Source: Serinus canaria (lineage: Eukaryota; Chordata; Aves; Passeriformes; Fringillidae). From it: DNA of 64,000 bases. The translations under genes were made by a program, and so were the position numbers. Shown here piece by piece: positions 12,751 to 26,720 of the stretch. Each line of letters begins with the position of its first letter. Position 1 is the first letter of the stretch. The notes below the pieces were generated by a model. The model ran no database searches. It worked only from the letters and a program-made list of their open reading frames with translations, and had not been told where the DNA came from. The DNA lies in the NCBI RefSeq assembly GCF_022539315.1, contig NC_066313.1, forward strand, positions 34,571,059 to 34,635,058, in the 5' to 3' direction.

Positions 12751-15164
12751 TTGACCTTTAAAGTACCAGCTGTCCTTTCCACTGGCCTAGAAAGTCTCAC
12801 AAAACTAAAATTTATTTCATCAGAAAGACTGTTTTGCAGTTGAGAAAACCACTTGCAAAACTGTTATGGATATCTAAATGATGCTAGGGATGCCAGAGAT
12901 GCTAAGCAGTTCCCCAAGATAATTAAAGCAGATAGGATTGTTGGAATGGATCCTCCATTTGCAGTGCTAATGCTCTCCAGGCTCTGCATACCTGCTGTTA
13001 AGTGTAGTTACAGCACTTCAGCCAGTGGCAAAGGAGCAGCTGAGGAAAACACTACCTGCTTTCTACATAAAGTTCTGCACTTGACTGATGGTGCATGGAT
13101 GTCTATGGTCCCTGATAGCAGATTGAAAAATCCATAGTTAATGTAATTAAGTGCTCTTTTAGAAGACATACACCTGAGCTAATTGCATGCTGAATGAGAA
13201 CCACCTATATACCATCCTAAAAACTATCAGGCAGCCTTAATTTTTGAGTGGCATCATTATTTTCTATTATAATAAACTTTTCTTTAAATTTCCACCTGAT
13301 TTAATTCAGCCTGGCTCAGTAAAGTTACTTGAAATGCACTGAATCACTGTTGCTGATCAACAGTGTTAGGAGCAGGAGCAGAACAAGGTTTATGAAGCCC
13401 TAAAACTGATATTTTTCTTTTCCAAATCACTGGAGAAACTTCACTTCAGTGATGCATGTCCTGATAGCTATTTCTGATGCACCATAATCAACCAAAGGTT
13501 TATAAGAATGTCTCAATGTTACAGCTTCCTATACTGGCCAAGATGATTTAACAGCTCACTGCAGACTCCTCCATCCATTTGTCAGTCGCCCTCCCTCCTT
13601 TTTTTGGTACCATCACTTGTCTTCATCATATCCTTATCTGTGAGTCTGCATTTTAGGGGCCTGGGATAAAAACCTGAGATCCCACACTCCAGGGTAGTTT
13701 CCTGCCAGAATAGTCAGTGAAATCAGTTCACAAAAGGACTGACGAGGTAAAGTTAGTGCAGAGGAGAGGAAGGCACAGCATGGGGCAAGGCAGCTGGAGG
13801 AAGAAGAGTTCCCCTATACTGAGACGAAGAACTCTTCTTTCAGCTCGCTGCTTGTATCTGTAGTTTCACATCTGCTTTAGAGGTGATTTTACTGCAGCTA
13901 CCTCAGCTACCCTGTACTCTGAGAAAACTTTGAAGTTTTCACATGTTCTTTTTGGGCGACTCCACTCTAGCATGTCATCCTGCATAACTGATTGTACTGA
14001 AGTGTTTTAAAAAGCCTAAAGAATAAGACCCAAGCTAATAAGTCACAGTGACATCGCATCATGGCTTTATTCCTGCTAACTTACAAATTTAAAAGGAGTT
14101 AAGCTATATGGAGTTGAGATCAGATGTTAGAACTTCTAACGTGTGGGGTTAAACATGACATCAACTTTGACACTGAGTGGCTGCACCCCAATTATCTGGA
14201 GCTGGAGGGTGGGGTTGCTCAAGCTGTTCCAGTGCAGAGATTTTGATGATTAAGATAAATTACTTATGTGCAGATGGTCCATGAAAAGCTGTCCAGAGCC
14301 AAAATGAGTATTCAGTGTATTTTTATGAATGATTAGATCAAGTGTTTAAACTGCATTAAGAAATGTAAGAAGCATCCAAAGTCTGATATCAAACATATAG
14401 CTGTCTATCCAGACCCTGCAATAAGTTTTTTCCCCTTGAACATACTTAGATACTTAATGCAGTAGAACATAAGTGGAAGAATTGCTTCAGAATGATACAC
14501 AGATGTATGCTATCCATACATATGTTAATGTTCACAGAAATGTCCCAGTATTGCCAAATTGACTGATTCCAATAACCATGTGCAAGAAATCCAAAATTGT
14601 GGCCACTTCTTCCTGTGAGTTCTGGACAGACTGTCAGACTGTACATACATTCTTTATAAGTAATATTTTACTCTGGTTTTTCCCCTGATTTGATAGCTAA
14701 AAAACATAGCATTCACCATCCTGCAGATTTCTGTGGGCCCAATTTTCACTTTGAGAACTTCTGTCCTTTGCTGTTTAAGTGACCAAACAGACTCTGGAAT
14801 CCTGGTCCATATCTGATGTACTTAAAATCTGCAGGTGTTAATGTGTTCTTTGTTTCCCGAATCCAGACATGCTTTGCCCTAAAGTTTACAATATTCAAAG
14901 CAAGCCAACTCTACCTTGTCCAAATGTCCTAATTATATTTTCAACTCTGATTTCCCCTGAATTTTTCCAAAGCTTTGTCATATTATAGACTCAGAAAGAT
15001 GGATGGCTATTACTGGATTTTTGGTTCTTAGGTGCTATAGTTATTATTTGATTCTTCTTATATATACCAGTGGGTTTATGCCAGATGCTCTCCCCTTGTT
15101 TGAAGAAGTTGACTGACAATAAAAGGCCCAATGAGGGGATTCAGACTGGCAAAGCAATGCAATA

Positions 15165-15250
15165 ATTTCACACAGAAGATCAGAGTTGGGTGTAAAACTC
15201 AGGTTTCCAAGTTCAGAGTATGACCCTACTCATAAGGCAACTCTGGCCAC
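15165..15250 (+). repeat. Possible old MIR/CORE-SINE remnant
   Basis: The pattern 'tttcacacagaagatcagag', then 'ttgggtgtaaaactcaggtt', then 'agagtatgaccctactcat' resembles the second half of MIR-type SINEs (a 'tcacacagc', 'ggatttgaacccaggt' order). It is highly diverged and was recognised by eye only. Confidence 0.35.
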
Positions 15251-16746
15251 ATCTCAATCAATACCTTGTCTGACTCAGAGAGGAGCAAATCCAGAGCAAG
15301 ATAGATGAAACTGTGGACCCAAATTCCATGTTGCAAGTTAAGGTTTTCACAGGGAAGGGGTTTTTTCATACTGGCTGTAGTTTAGTCTCCTGAACTGAAC
15401 ACCCACTGATAGCTGGCGCATTTTAGATTTTCTCCAAAGGGAATCCAGCTAGCAAAGTCAGCAATTGCCCCGTGGTGTGAGTAACAGTGTCAAGTAGCAA
15501 GACTGTTGGGAAAGTCGCTTCAACAGTATATTACTGATTCTCATTCAAATGCTAGTTCTTCATCCAAATAAGTTAATAAAGCAAGTGTTCAAAGTCCATT
15601 AGGAATTTCCCATAGATAAAAGCTAATATCTTTATTTTCTCCACCTTGCAGATATGATAAACTAAAGCAATATTTGGGAAAGACTGAGGATCAACACAAT
15701 GACCATATTGTTCACAGTTCTTTTTATTTGATAATTAAATTGTGAAGAAGTTTTAATGTGCCTCTATTGAGCTTCCTCTTCCTACAGCTTATAGAAATTG
15801 TGAGAAGCAGACAACTTCAGTAACCAAACAAAAAAGACAGATATGAGAGACTTTGTGGCACGGATTAAGTATCAGAACTACCATCAGGTTCAGAAGCAGA
15901 CTGGGAGGACAATATTTCATTCTCTTTCTATTCTCTGGGGAAATCCCAGAGAAGGATCAGATGGTTGAGTTGACTTTTGCTAGGAGTCCTTGCAAGTAGG
16001 TTGGAAGCATGGCTGATGGGATGGTGAGTAGGGCTGTAACTTCGGACTTAAATATAGACATGCTATCAAGATAAAAACTAATGCACAAACTCATCTTCCA
16101 GTATTTCCTGCTTGGGAGTTGGTCTGTGCAAACTCTTCCTAAAGCCCATCTTTTATGTGTCCTCCAAAATAACAGCAGTCCACAGACTTCCATCCTGCAA
16201 GTCTGACTGTAAAAAATGATTGATTACTCACCAAATCCTTCTGTAGAGGTTATAGATTGTATTGTGTTGGCTCCTATCAATAAAAGAACGTGTTCTGTAG
16301 AGGCAAACATTAATGGATGACTGAGTATATTATGAGATAAAATAGCCTGTTTTATCTTAGGAGCCTGTAAGTACAGAGATTAAAAATGGAAATAAAGCAA
16401 AAAAGTTTTCTCACATAAATAAATGTCCATACATAAATGTCTGTAGGGATTATGTTGCATTTTATCAGCCAGACAAAATAGAGCAAGAAATTTAAAAATA
16501 TAAAGCAATTAAGCAGTACATTTGCTGACATGCTGCATTAGCTACACGGCAGGAGTTTTAATTTAGCTTATTTTAATTTCATCTTTGCTATGCCTTTGAA
16601 ATATATTAGCACTCCTCTACAAGTTTTCCTAAGCTCTTGTCTAAAAAGCTGAATATAAATGAATGGAAAGCAAGCACTTTGATCTTCACTGTTACTGGAA
16701 AAGGAATTATACACATTGTCATATCAGCATATGATTTTCTCTGCAG

Positions 16747-16894
16747 GCTTTGCTGATCCTCAGACTGCGATATCGAACCCGGCACAAAGCGGTTTGCATA
16801 ACGCCCTTCACATCTACATGAACGGCTCCATGTCCCAAGTACAAGGCTCTGCAAATGATCCTATCTTTGTCTTACACCATGCATTTGTGGACAG
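16747..16894 (+). CDS. TYR: Tyrosinase exon 3 (148 nt), CuB site
   Basis: This exon encodes the last two bases of codon 346, residues 347-394, and two bases of codon 395. It carries the whole CuB copper centre: H363 and H367 in [11 protein letters not shown], and H390 in FVLHHAFVD. All three copper ligands are intact. The sequon N371-G-S is present. Acceptor CTGCAG ends at 16746 and donor gtaagt starts at 16895. The length of 148 nt equals that of human exon 3. The human D383 and N382 region (SANDPIF) is unchanged. The exon has no frameshift or stop, and its phases match both neighbours. Confidence 0.98.
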
Positions 16895-18104
16895 GTAAGT
16901 TTCATTTTCCTTAGTAAAACAAATTCATTATGTGGTGGTTTTTTTTTTTTTTTTTTCAGTGAGGTTTTCACCTGCATTTCAAAGAGTGCAAACATTTTAC
17001 ATTTTTTTGCACACACATTTTCAGACATGTAGAAAGGAGCTGTGCTGTTATTTGGAAGGATGTGTCTTTCCTAACCAGTCTGTATGTTCACTGGATTAAA
17101 TATGATTTGATGAGTTGACAAATGCACTCAGCTTTTATTAAAAAGGTAAAAATAGTCCTTCAATGATGTCACAATGATTAATATATATGAATGTGTATGT
17201 CAGGAAGTTTGGATCAAAAGTGAGTGACTCATTTTAACACGACTATAATCATTTGGAGCAATTCCTTTACATTCTAAATGTCAGGGCTGTTTCAGTTTCT
17301 ATTCCATAAGGAAAATCTAAGCCTGCTATTCATAAATAAAGGGGAAAAATTAGTATTTAAGTGTGACAAACAAAATTCTGACTGTTTCTTGATGAAAGAC
17401 AAGAGTACAGCTGTGCATAATGAAAGGAGAGCAAACAGAAGGATATCATGTTTATTAATAAGAAAGGGTAGGAGAACACAGCTTTGCAAGAAACTGTTGA
17501 AATTGCTACATTAAGGGCAACATTCCCAGATTTCATTTCTGTGCCACTATAGTACATGTGAATGGCTACAAACAATTTACTCTGGACTGCATTTACACCA
17601 AATTGTGATGACTAAAGAGCAATTAAAAAAAAAAAAAAAGCTTAGCAAAGAACTGTAAAAGCCACACAAACAACACTTGCTCTGGCGCAGTTTATATTTT
17701 CTTATCTATCTTCTACTTTTTCTCCACTAATTACTACTTGACTACTGCATTGCTTAAGGCAAAAAAAAAAAAAAAATACAAACTTCCATAAATCTGCATG
17801 TTCGGAAACCTACTGTCTGAGACTGCCTGCATGCAGCAAGGTGCCTGTTGAGATGAAGACCAAAATGGTTTCTTCCTTTGGGCCACTGAGGCATGCAGCT
17901 TAGGAGGGATGCAGATTACAGCTTGCAAAGATCATCTTGCAGTCTCAGGCAGTTCACACTGAAACTCTTATATAAAACTTTATCTGATTTACTAAAAACC
18001 TAGTAGGTGTAAAAAGACTAAATTCAAGTTGGGCTTTTGCTCCTTATATATATTAAAATATAAGAGGACTGAAAAAATAATACCATTTATATCTAATAAA
18101 AACC

Positions 18105-18108
<4 letters not shown>

Positions 18109-18153
<45 letters not shown>

Positions 18154-18163
18154 TATATATATA
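18109..18163. repeat. (TA)n microsatellite
   Basis: A run of about 27 TA units is interrupted once by 'aga' near 18151. It sits in TYR intron 3. Such tracts are usually length-polymorphic and easily unwound. Confidence 0.95.
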
Positions 18164-20134
18164 AAGTTATATTAATGAGCCCAATGATTATATTACCCAT
18201 CCAAAAATGAGGCATCAAGTAAGGCAGGTCACCCAGGCATCAGTGGAATTGTTCCTTCAATGGCTGACTTACATGTCTTCTGCTCCTTAATCGTAGGGTA
18301 TAATTAGCCTTCTGGAGGTGTCAGTTTTGAAAATCTTTTATGTGAAAAGCTTTTCTTGAGGACATTTTAAACCTTACGCAGTGTAGATTAGCTGTGATTT
18401 AGCATATCCATGCATTGACTACTTCACAGGATGGATGGATGAGGGTTTCAAGTGTGGTTACCAAGCTCAAGTTGGTGCCTGGAAATCAACTTTCCAGCAT
18501 CTAGGCTATTAAAAAAAAAAAAAAGATCACTTGAATACTCAGAGAAAAGGAACACAGAAGAGAAAAATATTTTGGGCCATATCAAAATAATTGTTTTCTT
18601 TAGACATTGACACTTGCAGGAGACCTTTGCACCTCTTAGCTCCTACTCATTGCAGGCTTAAATAGCACCTTGGTCTTCATGCTGACCCTTTCCACTGAGG
18701 AATTCAGCCATAGTCATTATGAGTCTCTGGAAATAATTCTTATAACTGTAGTTGTTATCAATTTTAAGAGGTAAAATTATTTGTAAATGATAACCTCAAT
18801 AAACTGTACTAGTGTTGAGAAAATAAACCACTGCACAGGCTCTGTGGGGACAGTGAGATATGCATGATGCAACCTCATCCCATCTGTGGCAGAAAGGCAC
18901 CACCAGTGCTCTGCAGCTGCTGTGAATATGGGCCTTAGTACACACAGATGTAAAATCTGAGAATAATGCTGCCTTTTGTGTAGGTGACAGAAATGCATTA
19001 GCCTGATTCGGGTTACTTAGCATCTCTATCTGTGACAGATTAATCATGCTTTTAGTTATAATTAATAAGTAGGTGACTGATAGGTACATACAGTGCATAT
19101 TAGAAAATCCTGTTCCTCTCCCACATAGACCTGAAGGGCTGCAAAGAAATTCTTTTCTGAGAATAGACAAAGAGGGAGACAGTCTCCAGAACAGCAGAAG
19201 CACATTTTTGGTCCTTATCAACTTTTTCTCATTAGGGCAGAATACTTTTGAGCTGACTGCTAACATTATATTGGGCCAATGGGCTTTTAACTAACTTTTC
19301 AAGTGTATCTTCTGATGAGAACAGCAACCACAGTTCTGCTGGGTTTGCAGAGGCAGGGAGCAGCTCTGTGTCAGGAAATCAAGAGTGGTCGCGCACTTTG
19401 AGCATCCAAGTAGGATCCCACAGAGAAATTTCTTCACCCCACTGCAAATTCCTTGGGTGAAACCCAGCATGCAGCTTTCTCTCCCAAACTTTCATGCCTT
19501 GGAAATGTGTTTCCTTCCCATTGATTTCAATGAAGCCTTTGAGGAGCTGTGGATCTGAGCTTGAGCTAACCCATCTGTACAGTGGGAGATATTAGTTGCC
19601 TACGCAGCAGGGATGCTGTCAGGCTTAATGTATTAATGGCTGTGAAATGCTCAGTTACATCCATAATAGGAGTGATAGCAATAAGGCAATAGATCATTGG
19701 AACTGATTGTGCATGGAAACATATGGTACAGAGGAGGATAAACAAGTGTATACGGAGTCTGCTGACAGGTGTGAGCCAAATGTTAGGAGCTGCTTTCTAA
19801 ACTGAGCAACAGGCAGCCTACCATCTGCTGTGCCTCACCTTCCCTGCCCAGGCCTGATGCAGGAAGGGAGGGAAGGATAGATGAAGCAGAGGTGCAGTTG
19901 AGATGGCACACGTGAAAGAATAAAACATTGGCTTGTAAACACTTCCATTTTTTTTTTTTTTAGGTCATTTCCTCTCAGTAGTGCAGATGTGTGCAGGTAC
20001 CCAGGCAACAGCTTTCTTAGCAATGATTAATCCAGCTCCTTGCCTTCCTATTTGCTAGAAGATGTAGGGATCAAATCTCAGTGTTTGGTAAAAGCAGGTG
20101 ACCACCCTAAAACGTATTGTTAATTCAATTGCCT

Positions 20135-20155
20135 AAAAAAAAAAAAAAAAAAAAA
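20135..20155. repeat. Poly(A) tract
   Basis: A run of 21 A residues in TYR intron 3. No retroposed gene body was recognised directly upstream, so it may be simple-sequence expansion. Confidence 0.85.
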
Positions 20156-23100
20156 GATGCAACAAAATATACATTCAGCAAAAAACAAGAGCTTTTTTAG
20201 CTCTCTGAAGCATTTCTCTTAATTGCAAATCTCTTCACTATTCAGATATGCTCTACAGTCAGCACAAGGGAATAACAAGGGAGGAGTCAACCCACACAAG
20301 CTGTAAGGAGCAGCTGCACAGGCCATGAAAGCACGAGCCCACAGTCCCACTTGAGATCACTGAGGTGTTTTCTGTGCTCAGAGAAGGAACTCTTTCCTCT
20401 CTGCTGGATCTTTTAGACATTTCTTCTCTAGAGGCATGTAGTATCTTCATCTGTTCACCTTGCACTTCTATCATTTGAATATTTCAGCTTTCTTCTCATT
20501 TATTTCACACCTCTATAACTCTGGGTTTCCACACCACAACCCAACAATTTCCTTTAGAAGAGCTAAATAGCAACAGGGAATAGAAGTTGTCATTAAAGAT
20601 CTCCTTACAGCTTTATGCCCATGCAGCAGCTAATGCAATAGAGCCTCAGTCCTCTCTTGTTGCTAAGTTCTGCAGCAATGGGCAGGGTTTATTACAATAA
20701 CGTGGATGGCTTCCAAAGGCCCTGCTTTTAGAACAAGCAATTTAGAAATAATTTGCTGAAGACACACAACAGAGGTGTAGGATATCAATCTCTCACCTCT
20801 CTAAAGCCGAGTATTTGTTAGACTATTTGCATATTAGTCTAGAGCTGGATCCAGATTGCCAGTTCTTGTGATGCCATTATTACAAGACCTGTTTTCTCCA
20901 GCTATCATAAATAACTGCACAGCTCAGAGTGCTGCTGCAACCACCATCACATCAACTCAATGCTCTTCTTAACTCCAAGTGTTCTTCTCTGTCCCTACCC
21001 TTCTGCTGCTCTCTTCACGTCTATCAGCTGGTTTCTGTTGTGAAGGCCCTTCACTGCTGAACCCCAAAACGTTGTTAAGGAACTCATGTACCCCTCCAAA
21101 GTGGTCATTATACCATTCCCCACTGCACAACTTTTTGGCAAGTCCCTCCACACTCCTCTTTAGTGAGTGGACTACTGCAGTCCAAGGTATGGGTGTCTGG
21201 TCCTCCTCTTGTCTGCATCTCTTTGTTGTTCTTTGTCCTGCATGCATGTTGTGAGCTCTGTCTTTAAGGGACCATGTCATTCCCCTGGTCTGTGCAGCAC
21301 CTGGCACATCCTTAGCCTCTGACTGTGGCTCTCAAGTACCAAAGCAACAGGAGGTAACAATTGCTTCATTTACCATCACATGAAATAGCAAAGACAAGAC
21401 ACAGCTGGACATCCCTGCTCTGATCAGCAGCATCCCATTCCCTCAGCTAGCTTTATGGACACTTTCAGTCCTTGTGGATTCAATATATTCCCCATAATTC
21501 CAGCACCTTCTTCCACTTAAAAAAAATTAAATAATAATAATAATAAGAAGAAGCACTAAGGCAAAAAGTTGGAAAAGTGATTTTGTCGCAAAAAAATGCT
21601 CTAACAAGAGAAAATTTGATTTTCACTCCCAGATGTCAAAATAAAAGTTACTTATTTTTACTCTGTTTTTGAAACAGAACATTTTCGTTTTCTCTTGAAT
21701 GACATCTCAGGGTTTTTAAACCAAAATAACGCACAAGAAATAACCAAGTTGTTCTCTTGTTTTGAACTGTTTACAGGAAACAAAAACTTATTTTAGAAAT
21801 TAAAAACTATTTGCTTCAAGGATTTGGAACATTTGGAGAAAATGCATTCAAAATCAAACATCAAAAATTCTTGTAAGACAACGTTATGTTTCCAGACTTG
21901 TTTAATACATGAAATAAGAGTGATTCTTTACCCTGAAATGTCTCCAGTGGGAGACAGCACAGACAAACCATGAGGCTGAGGAAATATTTTCTCCCTTTGG
22001 TATTCAAAAACTTATAAACACCAAAACTTTTGACTGAGGTGCAGCTGATATGGGTATTGTAGTACAATAATATATCAGCTAACAAAAAAGCCGTCTAAAA
22101 ATTTAAAAATCACATTATAAACATGAATTATCTGATTAATTTTATTCCTTCATATGGGCACAGCAAGGCTGTTACTGCTTTTTGAGGTTACATTTGCAAA
22201 TGACACAGCCTAGAAGTCGTATTTTTCTGGAGCTGATGAGCTGCGGCTTGGAGCCACTTGAAATCTATTAGACAAAGGCAGGTCAAGAGGCTGCCATTAG
22301 CAATATCCTGGGAAGAGAGCTCTGATCAGCATGCACAGCTACATCCCACCAGCAGGTTCTGTGGCACAGCAGCAAGGCAGCCCAGCTCTCATCCTTCCCT
22401 GGTATTTAAAAAATTCACCTTGTTACAGCAGCTCCTGCATGCAGAAAACAGCTCTCTTCTTTTAAAAGGGACTTAGAGGGAGAAAACTGCTCTCCAGCAG
22501 AATATCTGAGATGAGAGTGGGCCAGGAATTACTCTGGGTCACAAGCTTTATTGGCATACACAAACTCCTACAACAAGTATGAGACAAAGACCAGGTAAGT
22601 ACAGAAGGCGGGGATAAAATCGAGTATTTAAGTTTAAAGAAGTTTTTAGAAAGGAAATTTCTACATTTTTAATTTTGCTTCCCCTTGGGGATGTCTGCAA
22701 ATGACCAGGAGGACACGTGCTCCCTCTTTTACCACAAGCCCTCTTTTGGCACTTAGCAGAGCTGCTAACCTTTCCCTCCTAACCTCTCAGGCTTTGTAGC
22801 ATGTTAACCAGAGCTACTCAGCTTGTTTGATGGAGCTGACTCACTCAAAGTGGGCTCAGTATGTGGGCAGAGTGAGTTCACATCTCCTGTGAAATACCAC
22901 ATAAATATATCCATGGAAAGCAGAGTGTAAGTGGGAAGGATGGGGTGTTGCTGAGAAACAGCTCCCCAGTATCTCTGCTTCGATTTCGCTGCGTCTGGGG
23001 CTGAAAGGCAAATCATGCACCAAGGTACTGAGCTGGGCTCTGACATCCACTGCAGTAAGCCTGAGCAGTTGCAATTGCAAAGCACCCAAAAGGATGCAGG

Positions 23101-25369
23101 AACAGCCTTGGAGGGTCACACCATCTATCATCTAACACGTACCATGGCTAGAGGCAAAAGTGAAGGAGTACAGGTTTAGAGCATCCCTGCTCCAGTGGAC
23201 AGAGGGGGACTGAGTTTATGTATTACATTTGAGAGTGCTCCTGTGTTTAAAGTAACATTAAATAAGTCCTCTGGATATCCACAGATACACCATACAGAGG
23301 CAGACACAGAGAGAAATAATGACAAAGATCAGGCTCTGGAGATAAATATTCTTTCTGTTGATTAAGCACACATATAACCTATAGTGCTGCTGCTCCACCT
23401 TGCTTTAGGGGAATGACCAGAGAAAGCTTAAACAGACATCTTCTGCATCATCTGTGAAATACAGCAGTTGGCAATCTCACCTGCCATGTCATTATTCAGG
23501 CTAGATGTTTGTAATGATCCATTCTGTTCATAAAAGTCTATTATATAGCAGGTTCAGTTCAAAGGGTCCCATTTAAAGTGCAGGTTTCATATCAATCCTA
23601 CTGCAAGATTTTACTTCAACCAACACAATCACTGAATGGATCACCCCATACACCACATATTTTGCAAATAATTACTGGTTTTTAAAAGGAAAGGTTGCAC
23701 TGCCCTGAAACTTCACAAGATCTGCATGGTTAGTCTTCACCTATTCTTTTAATGCTGGAGGAGGAGGAAGCTCCCTGCGGCACAGCAATCAAAATGAGCT
23801 CTGATGCAGACAGCTAGCATTTCCTTCCTGCAGCACTTCTGCAATAACAGCTGATGTAATTGTTCAAATTGTAAAAAATCACAAGAAAATGTGGTGCTTT
23901 TCTCACCCACATGTAGCTACCTCCTATTCATCAAAAGAAATTATCACTTCACTTCCATAGATGTGATTTATGTATTATATGCCCTTGTGAACCTCAATAA
24001 TGACAATATTTAAGTCTCAAAAGAACTGAATTGCACAGCACAAAAGTGGGTTCCATAGTGTCAGTCCAGCTACCTCCACAGCTATCTATTTTAATCTGCT
24101 TGTTATCTTTGTCTTCAGGGAAAAGTAGTTATTAAACTTTGGAGCAGCTGGCATTTTTACTATCTCTGACTTCAAGTGATGTTTTTGTGCTAGCATCAAA
24201 TCATGGCAAAAAATAAATCTGAGAAATTTAACACAGGATACACATTCCATCAAATGCTCACTTCTGTTTTCAATGCAGCACATGGTTGGTTGCATTTCTA
24301 TTTCCTTATTTACGAAGAACACAGGACACCTCCATTATGTCTCATCTATGACCTGGGGTTTGCAGTGTTGGAAAATATTGGAGACCTAAATCTGAGTGGA
24401 AAACAAATATTTCTAGCCAAACATTACTCTGGGTTGTCAGTAAGGGGTGAAACTACACACATGATGACAGCCATTTAAGGAACAAAAATTTATCTCCTGT
24501 ACCCCAGAAAAGTTATTTACAACATTGTGCTAAACAAAGGCTGACTTGACTAAGAAAAGCAACAGAGTTTAGATCAGGTATCTGACAGAATCTCAGTGCA
24601 GCTAATCCTCATTTAAACTAATTTCTTTCCAGCAGAGGTATGGACAAGCTCCCACAGGAATTAGATCATTTTGCCAAGAACAGAGTTAGGCTAAGGCACG
24701 ACCTAGTCCTACGCTAGAGAATATGGACATTCCTCTGCACAGATTCCTACACCTTTTTTCCAACACTCAGCTCTTGTCTTTAGTGTAAAGCTTAGCTTAT
24801 CCATTATCTTCCTCTTTAGTCAACATAAAGCTTTTTACATGGTAATATAACAGCAAAGTTGGGCTCAGCACTCGTTGTTTCATCCCACCCGGTTTTCTGA
24901 TAAGGCAAAACCAGTAATATTTCAGTAAGGGAAAGTAGGCTACAGGACTGCTCAGCTTGTTAGGCTCTGTGGCAGGGGAGCCCAGACTTATATGCAATGG
25001 AGTTGAAGCCTCAGGTAGCTACATGACTTACCTGGGAAGGTTAAGCAGTTTGCAATGTAACCAAAGGATATTGTGATAGCAAATGGGGAATAGAACTGCA
25101 GGACATCAGCAACCCTCTCTGGGAGAGGAACAGAGAGCAGTCATCTCTGCTCAGGATCATTCTATCTGAATTCTCTGCAGGACTCTGGTGCTTGAGCAGC
25201 TACTTTTCACTAGAGAGGCTTGAGGAGCTGGTGACATTTTTTATTCTAGGAGAGAAACATTTGGAGGACTATATGATTATTGGAGCAATGAGGGGAAGCT
25301 ATATCGCCCTCTGCAGCCAAATGAGCATGCAAAGCAGCAGGGAGAGATCCAATTGCATTTTCTCCAAAT

Positions 25370-25820
25370 AGCTGTGGAAGCTCAAGTTGTTTAACATAAA
25401 GAGGAAAAGTGTCAGATGGAAAGTATGACGATACTTCTCTTTACTTAGTCCTACAGACATGTTGAGGGTGTTTGATAGATTAGGGGAAAAAGTTCTAAAA
25501 CACATTGGCAGGGAAAATATTAAAAAATATCTCATTAATGGCATGGAACTGTGTCAGGCGAGATCTAGGTTCAAAAAGGAGAAGCTCAGGAAACAGGTCC
25601 CTATTTTAGGGAAAGGTTCTTCACCCATAGGGTGCTTGGGCATTGTGCAGGCTCCCCAGGGAAGTGGTCACAGCACCAGCCTGACAGAGCTCAAGAAACA
25701 TTTGGACAACACTCTCAGGCACACTGTGTGACTCTCTGGGATGTCTTGTGCAGGGCCAGGACTTGGACTCGGTGATTCTTGTGGGTCCCTTCCAACTCAG
25801 GATATTATATGATTCTATGA
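25370..25820 (+). repeat. CR1 LINE fragment, about 450 bp
   Basis: The right part is clear CR1: 'ggaactgtgtcaggcgagat', 'aaaggttcttcacccatagg', 'ccccagggaagtggtcacag', 'gacagagctcaagaaacatt', 'gggccaggacttggactcgg', 'gtcccttccaactcaggata' and the terminal 'ttatatgattctatg'. The left portion, from about 25370 to 25540, is weaker but retains a 'ttgtttaacataaagagg' block. It is in the sense orientation within TYR intron 3. Confidence 0.85.
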
Positions 25821-25896
25821 ATGCAGCAGCTGCAGTAACCTTGAGGTTTTCAAGAAACTGGGACATAGGCAAAGTAGCTCTGTTTTCCTCTTAGGT

Positions 25897-25924
25897 GGGA
25901 TTGGTTGCATGGGATTGGTTGCAT
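25897..25924. repeat. 14-bp tandem duplication
   Basis: Two perfect copies of GGGATTGGTTGCAT stand head to tail, followed by a partial third (tggttgg). It is a local slippage product in TYR intron 3. Confidence 0.9.
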
Positions 25925-26597
25925 TGGTTGGCCCTTGCCAATTCCCTTCCTTTTGTTTCCTTTATCTGACACTTTCCAAACATCCAGTTTGTGCAATGAG
26001 AACAAAGGAGATGGAATGGTTGTAGTGAGATCTGTGAAGCAGAGCAGTGCCAAGATCCTCAGGTGACACATGGCTGCCCAGATCTGGTGGTACTCTGTAG
26101 TGGGTGGGAAGGTGTCAGCATCCTGGAAGTTCTCATACCTCACTCAGAGAATGGTACTTTAGGAGACAGCCTGCAACCAGTATCAACCTTGCTGAATAAG
26201 GAAGGGGCTTTATGTCATCTCCATGCTGTGCCTCCATGTTTCAGGTGGTCTATTCCATTCAAATCTGCCAAAAAAAAATCCCTACTTTTGGTTCAGAAGA
26301 TGGGAAAAAGGGGAAAAACAAAGTAGGCCAGGCCTCTCTTGAAAATGAATATCCATATTTCAGATGCATATAATTGATCTACATGAGGAATATGTGCTCT
26401 GAGAAAAAAATATCATAAGCACAGCATTATGTGGGAAGACAGCTCCACCAGGCTGAAACATCCTATTTTTTTCTGTTTCATGCAAGTCTATCTTTTAAGT
26501 GTTGACAAACCTAGAAGCCCAAGCTGGTATGGCTACCACAGCTTCATGTCCTTGGTTGCAGCCAGTACTGAGGTTGAGCATGTATTCCCAACCTAAA

Positions 26598-26677
26598 ACA
26601 CACACACACACACACACACACACGTACGTACACACACAGAGACACACTAGATGTATATATATATATATATATATATA

Positions 26678-26718
<41 letters not shown>

Positions 26719-26720
26719 AT
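26598..26720. repeat. Compound (CA)n-(TA)n-(GT)n microsatellite
   Basis: The order is (CA)13 at 26598-26623, a short GTACGTA interruption and further CA units to about 26647, (TA)12 at 26654-26678, then (GT)17 at about 26683-26716. The CA arm is complementary to the GT arm and the TA core is self-complementary, so the whole forms an imperfect palindrome. Long ORFs on both strands across it are artefacts of the repeat. Confidence 0.97.

Larger units (their letters stand above)
7854..16746 (+). other. TYR: TYR intron 2 (8,893 bp)
   Basis: The intron lies between the donor gtaacg at 7854 and the acceptor CTGCAG ending at 16746. It contains a CR1 fragment at about 8690-9109 and the nested CR1 cluster at 11377-12750. 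A possible MIR-like remnant lies near 15165-15250. I see no supported exon or RNA gene in the remainder. Confidence 0.95.
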
